DNA of 16,300 nucleotides from an uncultured Bacteroidota bacterium (GTDB taxonomy: Bacteria; Bacteroidota; Bacteroidia; UKL13-3). The position numbers were made by a program, and so were the translations under genes. The stretch is from positions 1-16,300 of the forward strand of contig CAIVPY010000436.1 of NCBI GenBank assembly GCA_903907885.1. The letters are read 5' to 3'. Below the pieces are notes generated by a model. That model had not been told where the DNA came from and ran no database searches. It saw only the letters and a program-made list of their open reading frames with translations. This document shows positions 7,212 through 14,012 of this stretch, one piece after another (within the stretch, counting starts at the first letter, position 1; each line of letters starts with the position of its first letter).

Positions 7212-8612
7212 ATGATAAAAATGTACTACAAATTACTGCTTAGTTTTTTGTTTGTTGCCTTTCTAGCTTTTGCTCATCCCCTTTATTCCCAGCAGAAAGG
7301 TGAGGGTTTTGAGGGTATTGATGCTACTTGGCAAAATGGAAATGATAGAAGAGATTCATCCATTTTTAAAGACATGAAATACTTTACACCAAGTGTTTTT
7401 ATTGATGCCAATTACACCTATTCGCTTAACCAACCGAATGATAACACAGTGGTGGGTTCTACAGCTTTGGCTCGAAACAACGAAGTTCAATTGTCGGCTG
7501 TACATTTTGGTGGTGATTTAAATTATAATAACACCCGAGCTCGAATAATGACACAGTTTGGAACTCGTTCTACTTTAATTCCACGTAACGATTTCAGTGT
7601 GTATCGTGGGCAATATGAATTAAATAATGTATATCGTTATTTAAGTGAAGCCTATGCAGGTTATCATTTTAATAAATGGTATGGTATTAATGTAGATGCA
7701 GGTTTGTTTATGTCTTATCTTGGATTAAACTCATTTTATCAAGCTGAAAATTGGGAATATCAAGCATCTTTCACCTCTGACAATACTCCATGGTTTTTTA
7801 ATGGTATACGCATTCAGATTTTCCCAACCAAAAATTTAAAAATTGAGCCTTGGGTTATTAATGGCTGGCAGAGCTATGGCAAGTTTAACAGCATGCCGGG
7901 ATTTGGTGGAAGCATTACTTACATGTCTAACAATAGCAATTTGAAATTGATTAGTAATAATTATTATGGAACGGATGCTGTAGATCCTTTAAAAGGTGGT
8001 ATTCCAAGTAGAACAAGGTTCCATTCCGATAACAGTATTTTGATGAGGTATTATAACAACCCTGCAAAGAAAGGTATTACCAAAATGGCCTTTTCTTTAA
8101 CAGGTGACATTGGTTACGAAAACGGTGCTGGTGTAAATGGATTTAATAATTTTAATGCAGGAGATAGTATTAATGGATTTGCTCAATACTTTGCCAGCTT
8201 AATGTTTTATAATAGGATATGGTTTGCTAAAAACAAAATGGCATGGACAATAGGAGGGGGGATGATGACCAATCCTGGTCGTTATCTTGTGCTTTATCCT
8301 ACAGGTCAAGCAAGTCCCTTGCCTAACCCTGCTAATCCAACGCAACAAGCAGGTGCATTTCCTTTTAATACTAATGCTGGTGAGAAATTCAATGGCTGGG
8401 ATTGTTCAACCAATATAGATTTTATGCCCACCCAAAACATGACCTTCAGGGCTGAATTCGTATACAGAGAATCGAGTGTGCCCTATTTTGCAGGTAAAGG
8501 AGGGGTTACTTCTCAAACTGGGTTAACTACATCACCATTGGACCAAAGTTGGAAACCCGATTTAGTGAAATCAGAAGCAAGGATAATATTTGCCATGTTA
8601 TATCGGTTGTAG
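7212..8612 (+). CDS. Outer-membrane beta-barrel porin, BBP2/OmpL-like
   Basis: The protein is 466 residues. It starts with a signal peptide (charged MIKMYYK, hydrophobic to about 22, then HPLYSQQ with cleavage likely near residue 26). The rest is rich in Asn, Tyr, Phe, Gly and Trp, with alternating amphipathic strands such as NYTYSLNQ, YLSEAYAGYHF, GINVDAGLFMSYLG and MTFRAEFVYRES. It ends in a strand, ARIIFAMLYRL, fitting a barrel C-terminus. The combination DAGLFMSYLG, YQAENW and TPWFFNGIRI resembles the putative beta-barrel porin-2 family of Bacteroidota. The likely role is passive uptake across the outer membrane, substrate unknown. A second ATG at 7221 is a possible start and still leaves a signal peptide. 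It ends 31 nt from the convergent gene at 8644. Confidence 0.82.
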   Translation: MIKMYYKLLLSFLFVAFLAFAHPLYSQQKGEGFEGIDATWQNGNDRRDSSIFKDMKYFTPSVFIDANYTYSLNQPNDNTVVGSTALARNNEVQLSAVHFGGDLNYNNTRARIMTQFGTRSTLIPRNDFSVYRGQYELNNVYRYLSEAYAGYHFNKWYGINVDAGLFMSYLGLNSFYQAENWEYQASFTSDNTPWFFNGIRIQIFPTKNLKIEPWVINGWQSYGKFNSMPGFGGSITYMSNNSNLKLISNNYYGTDAVDPLKGGIPSRTRFHSDNSILMRYYNNPAKKGITKMAFSLTGDIGYENGAGVNGFNNFNAGDSINGFAQYFASLMFYNRIWFAKNKMAWTIGGGMMTNPGRYLVLYPTGQASPLPNPANPTQQAGAFPFNTNAGEKFNGWDCSTNIDFMPTQNMTFRAEFVYRESSVPYFAGKGGVTSQTGLTTSPLDQSWKPDLVKSEARIIFAMLYRL

Positions 8613-8632
8613 CAAAAAGAATTCCTTATGCC

Positions 8633-8642
8633 AATACGTATT
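8633..8642. other. 10-bp perfect palindrome at a convergent gene junction
   Basis: AATACGTATT lies in the 31-nt gap between the convergent porin and secreted-protein genes, adjacent to the latter's stop codon. It is too short and AT-rich for a terminator, and there is no clear terminator for either gene here. Confidence 0.3.
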
Positions 8643-8643
8643 A

Positions 8644-9420
8644 TCAATTATCTCCACCTCTTCTAAATCTCCTTTGCGAGCCTTTACTAGTAAGATATTC
8701 TTCATAGCAATTTCTGATGGCTAGCACTAAGTCATAGTCATTTGAGTTTAGTATGAAATAGTTAGGCAGGTTGCAAAATCGTTTGTATTCAAAAATGAGT
8801 TTATCATCAATCCCCGTTGCTCTTTTAATAATGTCGTTTGTATATCTTTCATCTACGGCTTGCTGCTCCCGGTATAATTCTATCAAGTGTTGCAACTTTT
8901 CATACTCTTGAAGTTGTTTGTTGCTAGCTGCAAATAAACTTGAAAGGGGAGAACCAGTACTGCCACTAATCCAACTCTGAATATGGGAATAATCATTAAG
9001 TAAAGGGTCTGTTTTAAGTCGAATGGCTGCTTTGCGGGCCATACTATCTTGTCTGCGTTTGTTTGCATTTATGTTTACATCTTTTAATCGATAAGATATT
9101 GGTCTAAGTCTTACTTTTATCGGAATTTCCTTATCCATATTTGCATATTTAATTACAGCCAATTCCTGAGTTTGATAAGCAATTACCGAAAATATTAAGG
9201 TGTCGTATTTTCCTACATTGATACCAAAAGCACCATATCGGTTGCTTATATATCTATCCCCAGTATTTTTGTTCATGATATTGGCAAGAGGTATGGTATT
9301 ATTAGTATCAGCACCTATTACAAAGCCTTTAATAAAAATTTTTTCAGATTGACCATTAGCACGAAATGCATTGCTACAAATTAGTAATAGAAATAAACAA
9401 ATTAGCCAAGACCATTTCAT
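8644..9420 (-). CDS. Secreted carboxypeptidase-like regulatory domain protein (paralogue 1)
   Basis: The protein is 258 residues, with a signal peptide at about 1-24 (MKWSWLICLFLLLICSNAF then ANGQ). A transthyretin-like beta-sandwich of the CarboxypepD_reg type follows (28-110), with PLANIMNKNTGD, SNRYGAFGINV and DTLIFSVIAYQT. A helical C-terminal domain (120-245) carries DSMAR, LKTDPLLNDY, the SPLSSLF stretch and NSNDYDLVLAIRNCYEEY. Cys216 and Cys238 could form a periplasmic disulfide. The same architecture, motifs and 22-residue cysteine spacing recur in the gene at 14549. This type of protein is common in Bacteroidota, but I know of no demonstrated function. It is probably periplasmic or envelope-attached; there is no good lipobox. 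It is divergent from the rlmI-like gene. Confidence 0.85.
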   Translation of the reverse strand: MKWSWLICLFLLLICSNAFRANGQSEKIFIKGFVIGADTNNTIPLANIMNKNTGDRYISNRYGAFGINVGKYDTLIFSVIAYQTQELAVIKYANMDKEIPIKVRLRPISYRLKDVNINANKRRQDSMARKAAIRLKTDPLLNDYSHIQSWISGSTGSPLSSLFAASNKQLQEYEKLQHLIELYREQQAVDERYTNDIIKRATGIDDKLIFEYKRFCNLPNYFILNSNDYDLVLAIRNCYEEYLTSKGSQRRFRRGGDN

Positions 9421-9442
9421 GTCGCAATAAAATAAAATGTTT

Positions 9443-9475
9443 CCAACATACTTCGATAGAAAAGTAACATATTTG
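9443..9475. promoter_or_regulatory. Candidate divergent promoters between the secreted protein and rlmI-like genes
   Basis: In the 72-bp divergent gap, CATATTTG (9468-9475, plus) and TATGTTGG (minus, plus-strand 9443-9450) each differ from TAnnTTTG by one base. They would start short leaders of about 10 nt (plus) and about 16 nt (minus). No convincing -33 elements are visible, so this is a weak call. Confidence 0.3.
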
Positions 9476-9492
9476 CCACAAAAAGATAAGAA

Positions 9493-10662
9493 TTGAATAA
9501 AATAGTTTTAAAAAGTGGTCGCGAGCGTTCCATCATCAACCGCCATCCATGGATATTTTCGGGAGCGGTTAAGCAAATGCCACAAGCCAACAATGGTGAA
9601 ATTGTGCAAGTGGTTTCAAATGCTAACGAGCATTTAGGTTTCGGTTTTTTTTCGCCCAATAGTCAGATTACTTGTCGCTTGTTTAGTTTCGACAAAGAGG
9701 ATGAAATACTAGATTTTAACTATTGGAAAAACAAAATTGCCAATGCGTACAGTCTTAGAACAAGGGTTATTAATTTTGATACCACCAATATCTATAGGTT
9801 GATATGTGCCGAAGGAGATTTTTTCCCAGGATTGATAGTTGATGTTTATAATGAGGTGGCTGTGGTTCAGGTTTTAATAAAAGGAATTGAATTGATTGCA
9901 CCCTATATTTATAAAGCATTAAATGAGTTAGGGTTTAAATACATATACCTAAAAACAAAACAAAATACCCAATTGTTAGAAGGTGTTTTGGGAGGCAATA
10001 ATTGGATAGATGCAAGGCCCCAACATCAAGTAATAGCAACTGAGCATGGTGTTAACTTTGCGGTTGATGTAGAGAATGGACAAAAGACAGGTTTTTTTAT
10101 CGACCAAAGAGAAAATCGAAAATTAGTAGGTGAATATAGCAAGGGAAAGAAGGTGCTTAACACCTTTTCGTACAGTGGAGGTTTTAGTTTATATGCGCTT
10201 GAAGGAGGTGCTTCTTTGGTGCATTCTGTTGATAGCTCGAAAGATGCCATACAACTTTGCGAACAAAATATTGGTATTATTAATAAAAAAGAATCTCATC
10301 AAAGTTTTGTAGTTGATTGTTTTGATTTTCTGAAAACGTGTGATACCGATTATGATGTTATTATATTAGACCCACCTGCCTTTGCCAAATCGGCCAAAGC
10401 GGTTGATAATGCTGCACGTGGATATAAAAACCTTAATTTATTAGGGATAAAAAAAGTGGCTCCAGGCGGATTGGTGTTTACTTTTAGCTGTTCGCAGCAT
10501 ATTGATAAAGACTTGTTTCGTAAAATTGTTTTCTCGGCAGCTTCCGATGCCAAGCGAAATGTAAGAATCATAAAACAATTGAGCCAACCCGAAGATCATC
10601 CCATAAATATTTACCATCCTGAGGGTGAATATTTGAAAGGTCTTATGTTACAAGTGGATTAA
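9493..10662 (+). CDS. 23S rRNA cytosine-C5 methyltransferase, RlmI-like
   Basis: The 389-residue protein has the class I SAM methyltransferase architecture of RlmI (m5C1962 of 23S rRNA). An N-terminal PUA domain (about 1-70) contains RHPWIFSGAV and GEIVQVVS. A central alpha/beta domain (about 75-190) includes AEGDFFPGLIVDVY. The Rossmann catalytic domain has TGFFIDQREN (199-208), motif I VLNTFSYSGGFSLYAL (221-236), the DPPAFAK motif (293-299) and FSCSQH (331-336), where Cys333 is the expected nucleophile. The start is TTG at 9493: an in-frame stop lies two codons upstream (9487-9489) and the first internal ATG would delete most of the PUA domain. Target specificity is inferred from family. 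A clean terminator follows the stop. Confidence 0.9.
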   Translation: MNKIVLKSGRERSIINRHPWIFSGAVKQMPQANNGEIVQVVSNANEHLGFGFFSPNSQITCRLFSFDKEDEILDFNYWKNKIANAYSLRTRVINFDTTNIYRLICAEGDFFPGLIVDVYNEVAVVQVLIKGIELIAPYIYKALNELGFKYIYLKTKQNTQLLEGVLGGNNWIDARPQHQVIATEHGVNFAVDVENGQKTGFFIDQRENRKLVGEYSKGKKVLNTFSYSGGFSLYALEGGASLVHSVDSSKDAIQLCEQNIGIINKKESHQSFVVDCFDFLKTCDTDYDVIILDPPAFAKSAKAVDNAARGYKNLNLLGIKKVAPGGLVFTFSCSQHIDKDLFRKIVFSAASDAKRNVRIIKQLSQPEDHPINIYHPEGEYLKGLMLQVD

Positions 10663-10673
10663 AATAGGTATTT

Positions 10674-10700
10674 AGTTTCATAATGAAACTTTTTAGTTTT
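10674..10700 (+). terminator. Terminator of the rlmI-like gene
   Basis: AGTTTCA (10674-10680) and TGAAACT (10684-10690) form a perfect 7-bp stem with loop TAA, followed by a T-rich tail through 10700. It starts about 12 nt after the stop codon at 10660-10662. Confidence 0.75.
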
Positions 10701-10703
10701 TCC

Positions 10704-10712
10704 TAACTTTTG
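10704..10712 (+). promoter_or_regulatory. Possible -7 box of the small exported protein gene
   Basis: TAACTTTTG is TAnnTTTG with one extra T. It would start transcription near 10720 and give a leader of about 65 nt that contains the hairpin at 10762-10783. Confidence 0.3.
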
Positions 10713-10761
10713 TAATGCGCTGAAATTTAAAGCATTGGTAGTTTGGTCTAAACTTGGATAT

Positions 10762-10783
10762 TGTGTTTTGGAAATAAAACACA
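10762..10783 (+). promoter_or_regulatory. Perfect hairpin ending 2 nt before a start codon
   Basis: TGTGTTTT (10762-10769) and AAAACACA (10776-10783) are exactly complementary with a 6-nt loop GGAAAT. The ATG of the following gene is at 10786. In mRNA this stem would sit at the ribosome-binding region; in DNA it could be an operator. Confidence 0.5.
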
Positions 10784-10785
10784 TT

Positions 10786-11259
10786 ATGAAATTCCTATTA
10801 AAATACCTAATAGCCATGTATGGTTCAATGTTTTTGTTTATTAACAATGAGATATCATTTGTTGATGTAATGAAAAGCACATTATATACTGACACTGGAA
10901 ACATAAGAACAAGAACTAGAACCATTGATAAAAAAACAAGTAATGCCATTAGCAAATTACTTACCGTAAAAGTGCTACCTGCCAATAATAAATCGCCTAC
11001 TGATTATAGTGATTTGGGTTTGCCCATTCAGTTGATGGACGAGTCGTATAAAATACTATTGTCAGCTAATACGGATAGTGGTTCTGTTATGTTTGATTTG
11101 AGTCAGTTAGATTCAATTCCAAGTAAATTCATCATTCTATCTCCTGCCACTGCTAACGAAATATTAATAACATCTGAAACAGGATATGTTGAATTGATGA
11201 TTGACGAAGAAGAACAATTACCATTACAAATTACTTCAAAATATTTAGCTGAAAAATAA
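10786..11259 (+). CDS. Small exported protein of unknown function
   Basis: I do not recognise a family. From ATG 10786 the protein is 157 residues; the upstream in-frame ATG at 10735 would add 17 unconvincing residues before the signal-like MKFLLKYLIAMYGSMFLF and would overlap the leader hairpin. After the hydrophobic N-terminus there is a Thr/Arg-rich stretch (TGNIRTRTRT). The remainder looks like short beta strands (LPIQLMDESYKILLSA, GSVMFDLSQL, KFIILSPATANEILITS, GYVELMIDEEEQLPLQI). No cysteine is present after the signal region. It is probably a small periplasmic or surface beta-domain protein. It is flanked by terminators on both sides, so it is a single-gene unit. Confidence 0.7.
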   Translation: MKFLLKYLIAMYGSMFLFINNEISFVDVMKSTLYTDTGNIRTRTRTIDKKTSNAISKLLTVKVLPANNKSPTDYSDLGLPIQLMDESYKILLSANTDSGSVMFDLSQLDSIPSKFIILSPATANEILITSETGYVELMIDEEEQLPLQITSKYLAEK

Positions 11260-11281
11260 TTATTTGTTGATTGGAACTCAG

Positions 11282-11311
11282 AAAAGCCCGTACTTTATAC
11301 GGGCTTTTTTT
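11282..11311 (+). terminator. Strong Rho-independent terminator
   Basis: AAAAGCCCGTA (11282-11292) pairs perfectly with TACGGGCTTTT (11298-11308) around a 5-nt loop, and runs into TTTTTT. It lies 22 nt after the stop of the small exported protein gene. The A-run on the other side means it could also act on minus-strand transcripts. Confidence 0.92.
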
Positions 11312-11468
11312 ATTTTATAGTATTTGGTTGGATGGGATAAAAACAGATGACCACTACCGACCTACATATGTGCAAAGGCAGAGGCTAAAAAGATGGTATT
11401 TTGCATTAATACCATAAGTACGAATATTCAGTCTAAAATTAGAGTGTTAATTGGTAGTAGGAAAAAAA
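11312..11468. other. Non-coding intergenic stretch with two hairpins
   Basis: No convincing coding sequence is present in this part of the 365-nt gap between genes. It contains a perfect 8-bp hairpin, ATGGTATT (11393-11400) with AATACCAT (11408-11415), loop TTGCATT. A second hairpin is GGTAGTAGG (11453-11461) with CCTACTATCC (11469-11478), with an all-A loop and one bulged base; its right arm runs into repeat copy A. A small RNA or remnant of a mobile repeat is possible, but nothing identifies one. Confidence 0.45.
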
Positions 11469-11570
11469 CCTACTATCCATAGTCTGAAGGCAAGCTTTGG
11501 GTTGCGACTCTAAGGATTGATAAATGAAAAAGAGTCCTTTACTCATCTATCAAATCATCACTCACAAAAA
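11469..11570. repeat. Dispersed imperfect direct repeat, copy A
   Basis: This is one of two copies in the same orientation about 1.56 kb apart; the other is at 13027-13126. The strongest part, 11527-11570, matches 13083-13126 at 40 of 44 positions, with the first 24 bases identical. Weaker similarity extends left (CTATCCAT, GTCTG, CAAGC, TGC-ACT, GGATTG in the same order). Both copies lie just 3' of a minus-strand gene. Read on that strand, each contains GAGT-AAAGG-ACTC followed by a T-run, a minimal terminator-like hairpin. No transposase or target-site duplication was seen. Confidence 0.8.
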
Positions 11571-11624
11571 CTCGTATTTTATATGGAATTTTTTTGTTTG
11601 CTTGCTAGGGATACAAAAGACAAA

Positions 11625-12236
11625 CTATCTACGAACAACCTTAAAAGCTATATCTCGACCTTGACCTTGCATAATAGCTATGTTAATCCACGACAGAGCA
11701 AATTTTTCTAATAACTCCACTTTGTCCGATTTCCCAAAATCTATGCAAGTGTCAAAACCACATTCTAATGCTAATTGCCTTGCAACTGATTTTGCTTTTT
11801 CGTTATCGCCTGCCATAAACATATCTACGGCTTCACCATTGTATGTAGGGTTTAGCATATTTTCAAAACCTGTGGTGTTGAAACATTTTACAATTTCTGC
11901 ATTGGTTTTGTCAGCTAATGCGTGGTACACTGTTTTGTATGGTTCAGGACTTTTCATTACAGCATTGGTCGCATCAATAATAATTTTTTCTGATACATCA
12001 CCCATTTGGCCAATAATTTCAAAAATTGCTGTGGGCGGTGTAGCTATCAAAATGACATCTGATTTTGCAACTGCTTCATTAATTGAATATACACTTGTAT
12101 TCTTATTTTTCAAAAGTTCTTGACCTTTAAAGTAATTTTTGTCTTGAACACCTAAATTAATTGTATTTCCTTTTTTAGACCAGTTGGTAGCTAAAGCGCC
12201 CCCAACATTTCCTGTTCCTATGATTGCAATATTCAT
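11625..12236 (-). CDS. NAD(P)-binding F420-dependent-oxidoreductase-like protein
   Basis: The 203-residue protein is a single Rossmann-domain reductase of the F420_oxidored / NpdG-like family. Its N-terminus IAIIGTGNVGGALATNW gives the GxGxxG nucleotide loop (Gly7, 9, 12). It continues with ILIATPPTAI, KIIIDATNAV and VKCFNTTGFENML, all typical of the family, and a C-terminal helix SWINIAIMQGQGRDIAF. In Bacteroidota coenzyme F420 is not expected, so this is probably an NADPH-dependent reductase of unknown substrate. It lies 29 nt downstream of the channel gene on the same strand and is probably cotranscribed with it. Its stop codon is followed within 55 nt by the conserved core of repeat copy A. 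Confidence 0.85.
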   Translation of the reverse strand: MNIAIIGTGNVGGALATNWSKKGNTINLGVQDKNYFKGQELLKNKNTSVYSINEAVAKSDVILIATPPTAIFEIIGQMGDVSEKIIIDATNAVMKSPEPYKTVYHALADKTNAEIVKCFNTTGFENMLNPTYNGEAVDMFMAGDNEKAKSVARQLALECGFDTCIDFGKSDKVELLEKFALSWINIAIMQGQGRDIAFKVVRR

Positions 12237-12265
12237 ATATATAATTTAAAATTAAAAATAGTTAA

Positions 12266-12946
12266 TTATGTTTGGTTTATAGAGGTAAATTTTGATATAA
12301 TAATTCCAACAACAGCCACCATATAAAACTGTCCAATCATTCCAAAAAATGCTACTGTTAACCTACTCATATCTGTAATCGGATATAAATCCCCAAATCC
12401 AATACTAGTAAGGGTAATGAAGCTAAAATAAGACAATTCATTGTATATTAACGCTTGATTTCCTATACTAATACCGTGAAAAGATTTAGGAAAATTATAT
12501 TCAATGAGAATATAAGAAAATAATGCAATCATACTTATCAACATATATCCACAAAGTGAACCAATAATTACATTTATGCGTACCTCTTTGGTCATTGTAA
12601 TTTGGTACATTACTTCTGCAAAAATGAAACAGTAATAAACTATAAAAAAAAATGTTAAAAATTGAATGAACCAAAAATGTTGACTTAAAAATATAAAACC
12701 AAACGGCATCAATATACTAATGATGCCTAAAATATTTCTAATTGTTTTTACTCCTTTATTATGTTCTATAAAAATTCCAAAACTAGCTACAGAAATCAAG
12801 ATCATATTTAAGGGCCAAACAAATTTTAAATAAATTTCATTATTCGGAAAAAATATTTTGTCAAATATTAAAAGTAACAAAGCAACCAATAAAAATTCAT
12901 ATCGGTATTTTGCTAATTTAAAATGTATGTCTTGTCTATTTTTCAT
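12266..12946 (-). CDS. Potassium-channel-like membrane protein (Ion_trans_2 pore)
   Basis: The 226-residue protein has hydrophobic segments at about 17-34, 43-60, 70-88, 92-113, 125-148 and 194-219, with a pore helix and filter between the last two. The filter is TLTSIGFGDLYP (178-189), matching the TxxGFGD form of K+ channels, at the right position before the final helix. There is no charged S4 voltage sensor and no C-terminal RCK or nucleotide-binding domain, so gating cannot be predicted. It acts in the inner membrane, probably as a tetramer. It appears to be the first gene of a two-gene operon with the Rossmann reductase. The gene and its flanks look more AT-rich than the housekeeping block. 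Confidence 0.88.
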   Translation of the reverse strand: MKNRQDIHFKLAKYRYEFLLVALLLLIFDKIFFPNNEIYLKFVWPLNMILISVASFGIFIEHNKGVKTIRNILGIISILMPFGFIFLSQHFWFIQFLTFFFIVYYCFIFAEVMYQITMTKEVRINVIIGSLCGYMLISMIALFSYILIEYNFPKSFHGISIGNQALIYNELSYFSFITLTSIGFGDLYPITDMSRLTVAFFGMIGQFYMVAVVGIIISKFTSINQT

Positions 12947-12966
12947 TCTTTTATTAAAATAAGAAA

Positions 12967-12974
12967 CAAAACTA
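12967..12974 (-). promoter_or_regulatory. -7 box of the channel/reductase operon
   Basis: The minus strand reads TAGTTTTG, an exact TAnnTTTG match, 20 nt upstream of the channel ATG. The leader would be about 13 nt. A -33 TTTG is not seen at the usual spacing, where the DNA is nearly pure A/T. Confidence 0.5.
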
Positions 12975-13026
12975 AAAAATTAAAATTAATATTAGAGAAT
13001 GGAATATAATAATTCACCATTATTGT

Positions 13027-13126
13027 CCAACTATCCATGTCTGTCATCAAGCCATAGTCATGCAACTTCGGATTGCTAATTAAAAAAGAGTCCTTTACTC
13101 ATCTATTAAATCATTACTCAAAAAAG
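13027..13126. repeat. Dispersed imperfect direct repeat, copy B
   Basis: This is the second copy of the element described at 11469-11570, in the same orientation. Its core 13083-13126 differs from copy A at four positions. It lies just 3' of the UbiA-like gene, whose stop codon is at 13160-13162, and upstream of the channel promoter. A short C-TTCG-G hairpin (GCAAC/GATTGC, 13062-13076) is present here but not conserved in copy A. Beyond the core, a 14-bp block (13130-13143) matches copy A's 11571-11584 at 13 of 14 bases, but inverted. Confidence 0.8.
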
Positions 13127-13159
13127 CCAATATATAATACGAGATTTTTGTATGATATT

Positions 13160-13993
13160 TCAATACAAGACATATACTAAAAACGGAATAGCAAAGCTCC
13201 ATTCGAGCAGGCTCCTTCGGTGTTTTATTAATATAGGATTATCAATGTTGCGATATACTATTACATGAACAATTGCAATTAGAAGAATTGAAAAAAGGTA
13301 TAAACTTGAGAAGAAATTTAGCTTACACATACTGAATGCAAAAGTAAAAAGCAATAGGAATATAATTGAATATAGAAATTTCGGTATATTTTTTTTGCCA
13401 ACTTTTATGCTTAACGAAAACTCCTTGTTCTGTATGTCTTCATCCCACTCGAACAAATTGTTGCACATCAAATTCATTAATGTACACATAAGAATAGAAA
13501 CAAAAATGAATATAATAGGACATAATAAAGGCGAGTGAAGGTTATAGTAAATGGGAACTAAACAAATACCAGTAGCATAAATAATGGCAGTAAGAATTTC
13601 TTTTGGTATTATTTTCAATATTGTACTATTTAAAAAATATAAACCCACCATCCCACACAACCCTACACCCGCCAAAATGGTACTTATGTTTAAGAACTGT
13701 GCACATAAATAGATATTTATTAAAACAAGTAAGATGATAGTAGTGAAAATTGTTTTTAGATAATCCTTTACAAATTGATGTCGGGGTGATAATATTTTTG
13801 TTTTTCTACGAAAGGTATCAAGTATATGGTCTGTAAAATAAATTATCTGAACACTTATAGCTAAGATTATAACCCAGGTTGATTGTGGGCAAAACTCTTT
13901 AGCTAAAGGCCAAGCAAGAAGCGCTGAGCAAATACTTACATCAATACTACTAAAGTGTATAATTCGATAAATATGATGTAATAACTTTGACAT
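13160..13993 (-). CDS. Divergent UbiA-like prenyltransferase family membrane protein
   Basis: The 277-residue protein is highly hydrophobic, with about eight or nine membrane helices. Two short polar motifs sit at the positions expected for the UbiA superfamily. The first is TDHILDTFRR (54-63), a reduced form of the Asp-rich NDxxDxxxD motif. The second is NNLFEWDEDIQNKEFSL (178-194), resembling the second motif and followed by the usual loop IKVGKKN. If active it would transfer a prenyl chain in the inner membrane, substrate unknown. No quinone or heme genes adjoin, so no pathway can be assigned. The start ATG at 13993 lies 19 bp from the divergent barrel gene. Its stop codon adjoins repeat copy B. 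Confidence in the fold is moderate; the function is inferred. Confidence 0.65.
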   Translation of the reverse strand: MSKLLHHIYRIIHFSSIDVSICSALLAWPLAKEFCPQSTWVIILAISVQIIYFTDHILDTFRRKTKILSPRHQFVKDYLKTIFTTIILLVLINIYLCAQFLNISTILAGVGLCGMVGLYFLNSTILKIIPKEILTAIIYATGICLVPIYYNLHSPLLCPIIFIFVSILMCTLMNLMCNNLFEWDEDIQNKEFSLSIKVGKKNIPKFLYSIIFLLLFTFAFSMCKLNFFSSLYLFSILLIAIVHVIVYRNIDNPILIKHRRSLLEWSFAIPFLVYVLY

Positions 13994-14011
13994 TTAATAT
14001 ATTGCAAACTT
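13982..14011. promoter_or_regulatory. Facing promoter boxes between two divergent genes
   Basis: TAACTTTG (13982-13989, plus) is an exact TAnnTTTG match and would drive the barrel gene at 14013. CAAGTTTG (minus, plus-strand 14004-14011) is one base off and would drive the UbiA-like gene at 13993. Both start sites would fall near 13997, so the two polymerase footprints would overlap. Confidence 0.4.
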
Positions 14012-14012
14012 G

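Noticed and set aside
9417..9659. An 80-codon minus-strand open frame over the start of the rlmI-like gene
   Set aside because: It overlaps the PUA domain coding region of a well-supported gene; it is a shadow.
11517..11711. A 64-codon plus-strand open frame starting in repeat copy A
   Set aside because: It runs antisense into the reductase gene, and the corresponding frame is not preserved in repeat copy B.
11469..13126. A composite transposon or integron-like cassette
   Set aside because: There is no transposase, integrase, terminal inverted repeat or target duplication; only a direct imperfect repeat pair is supported.
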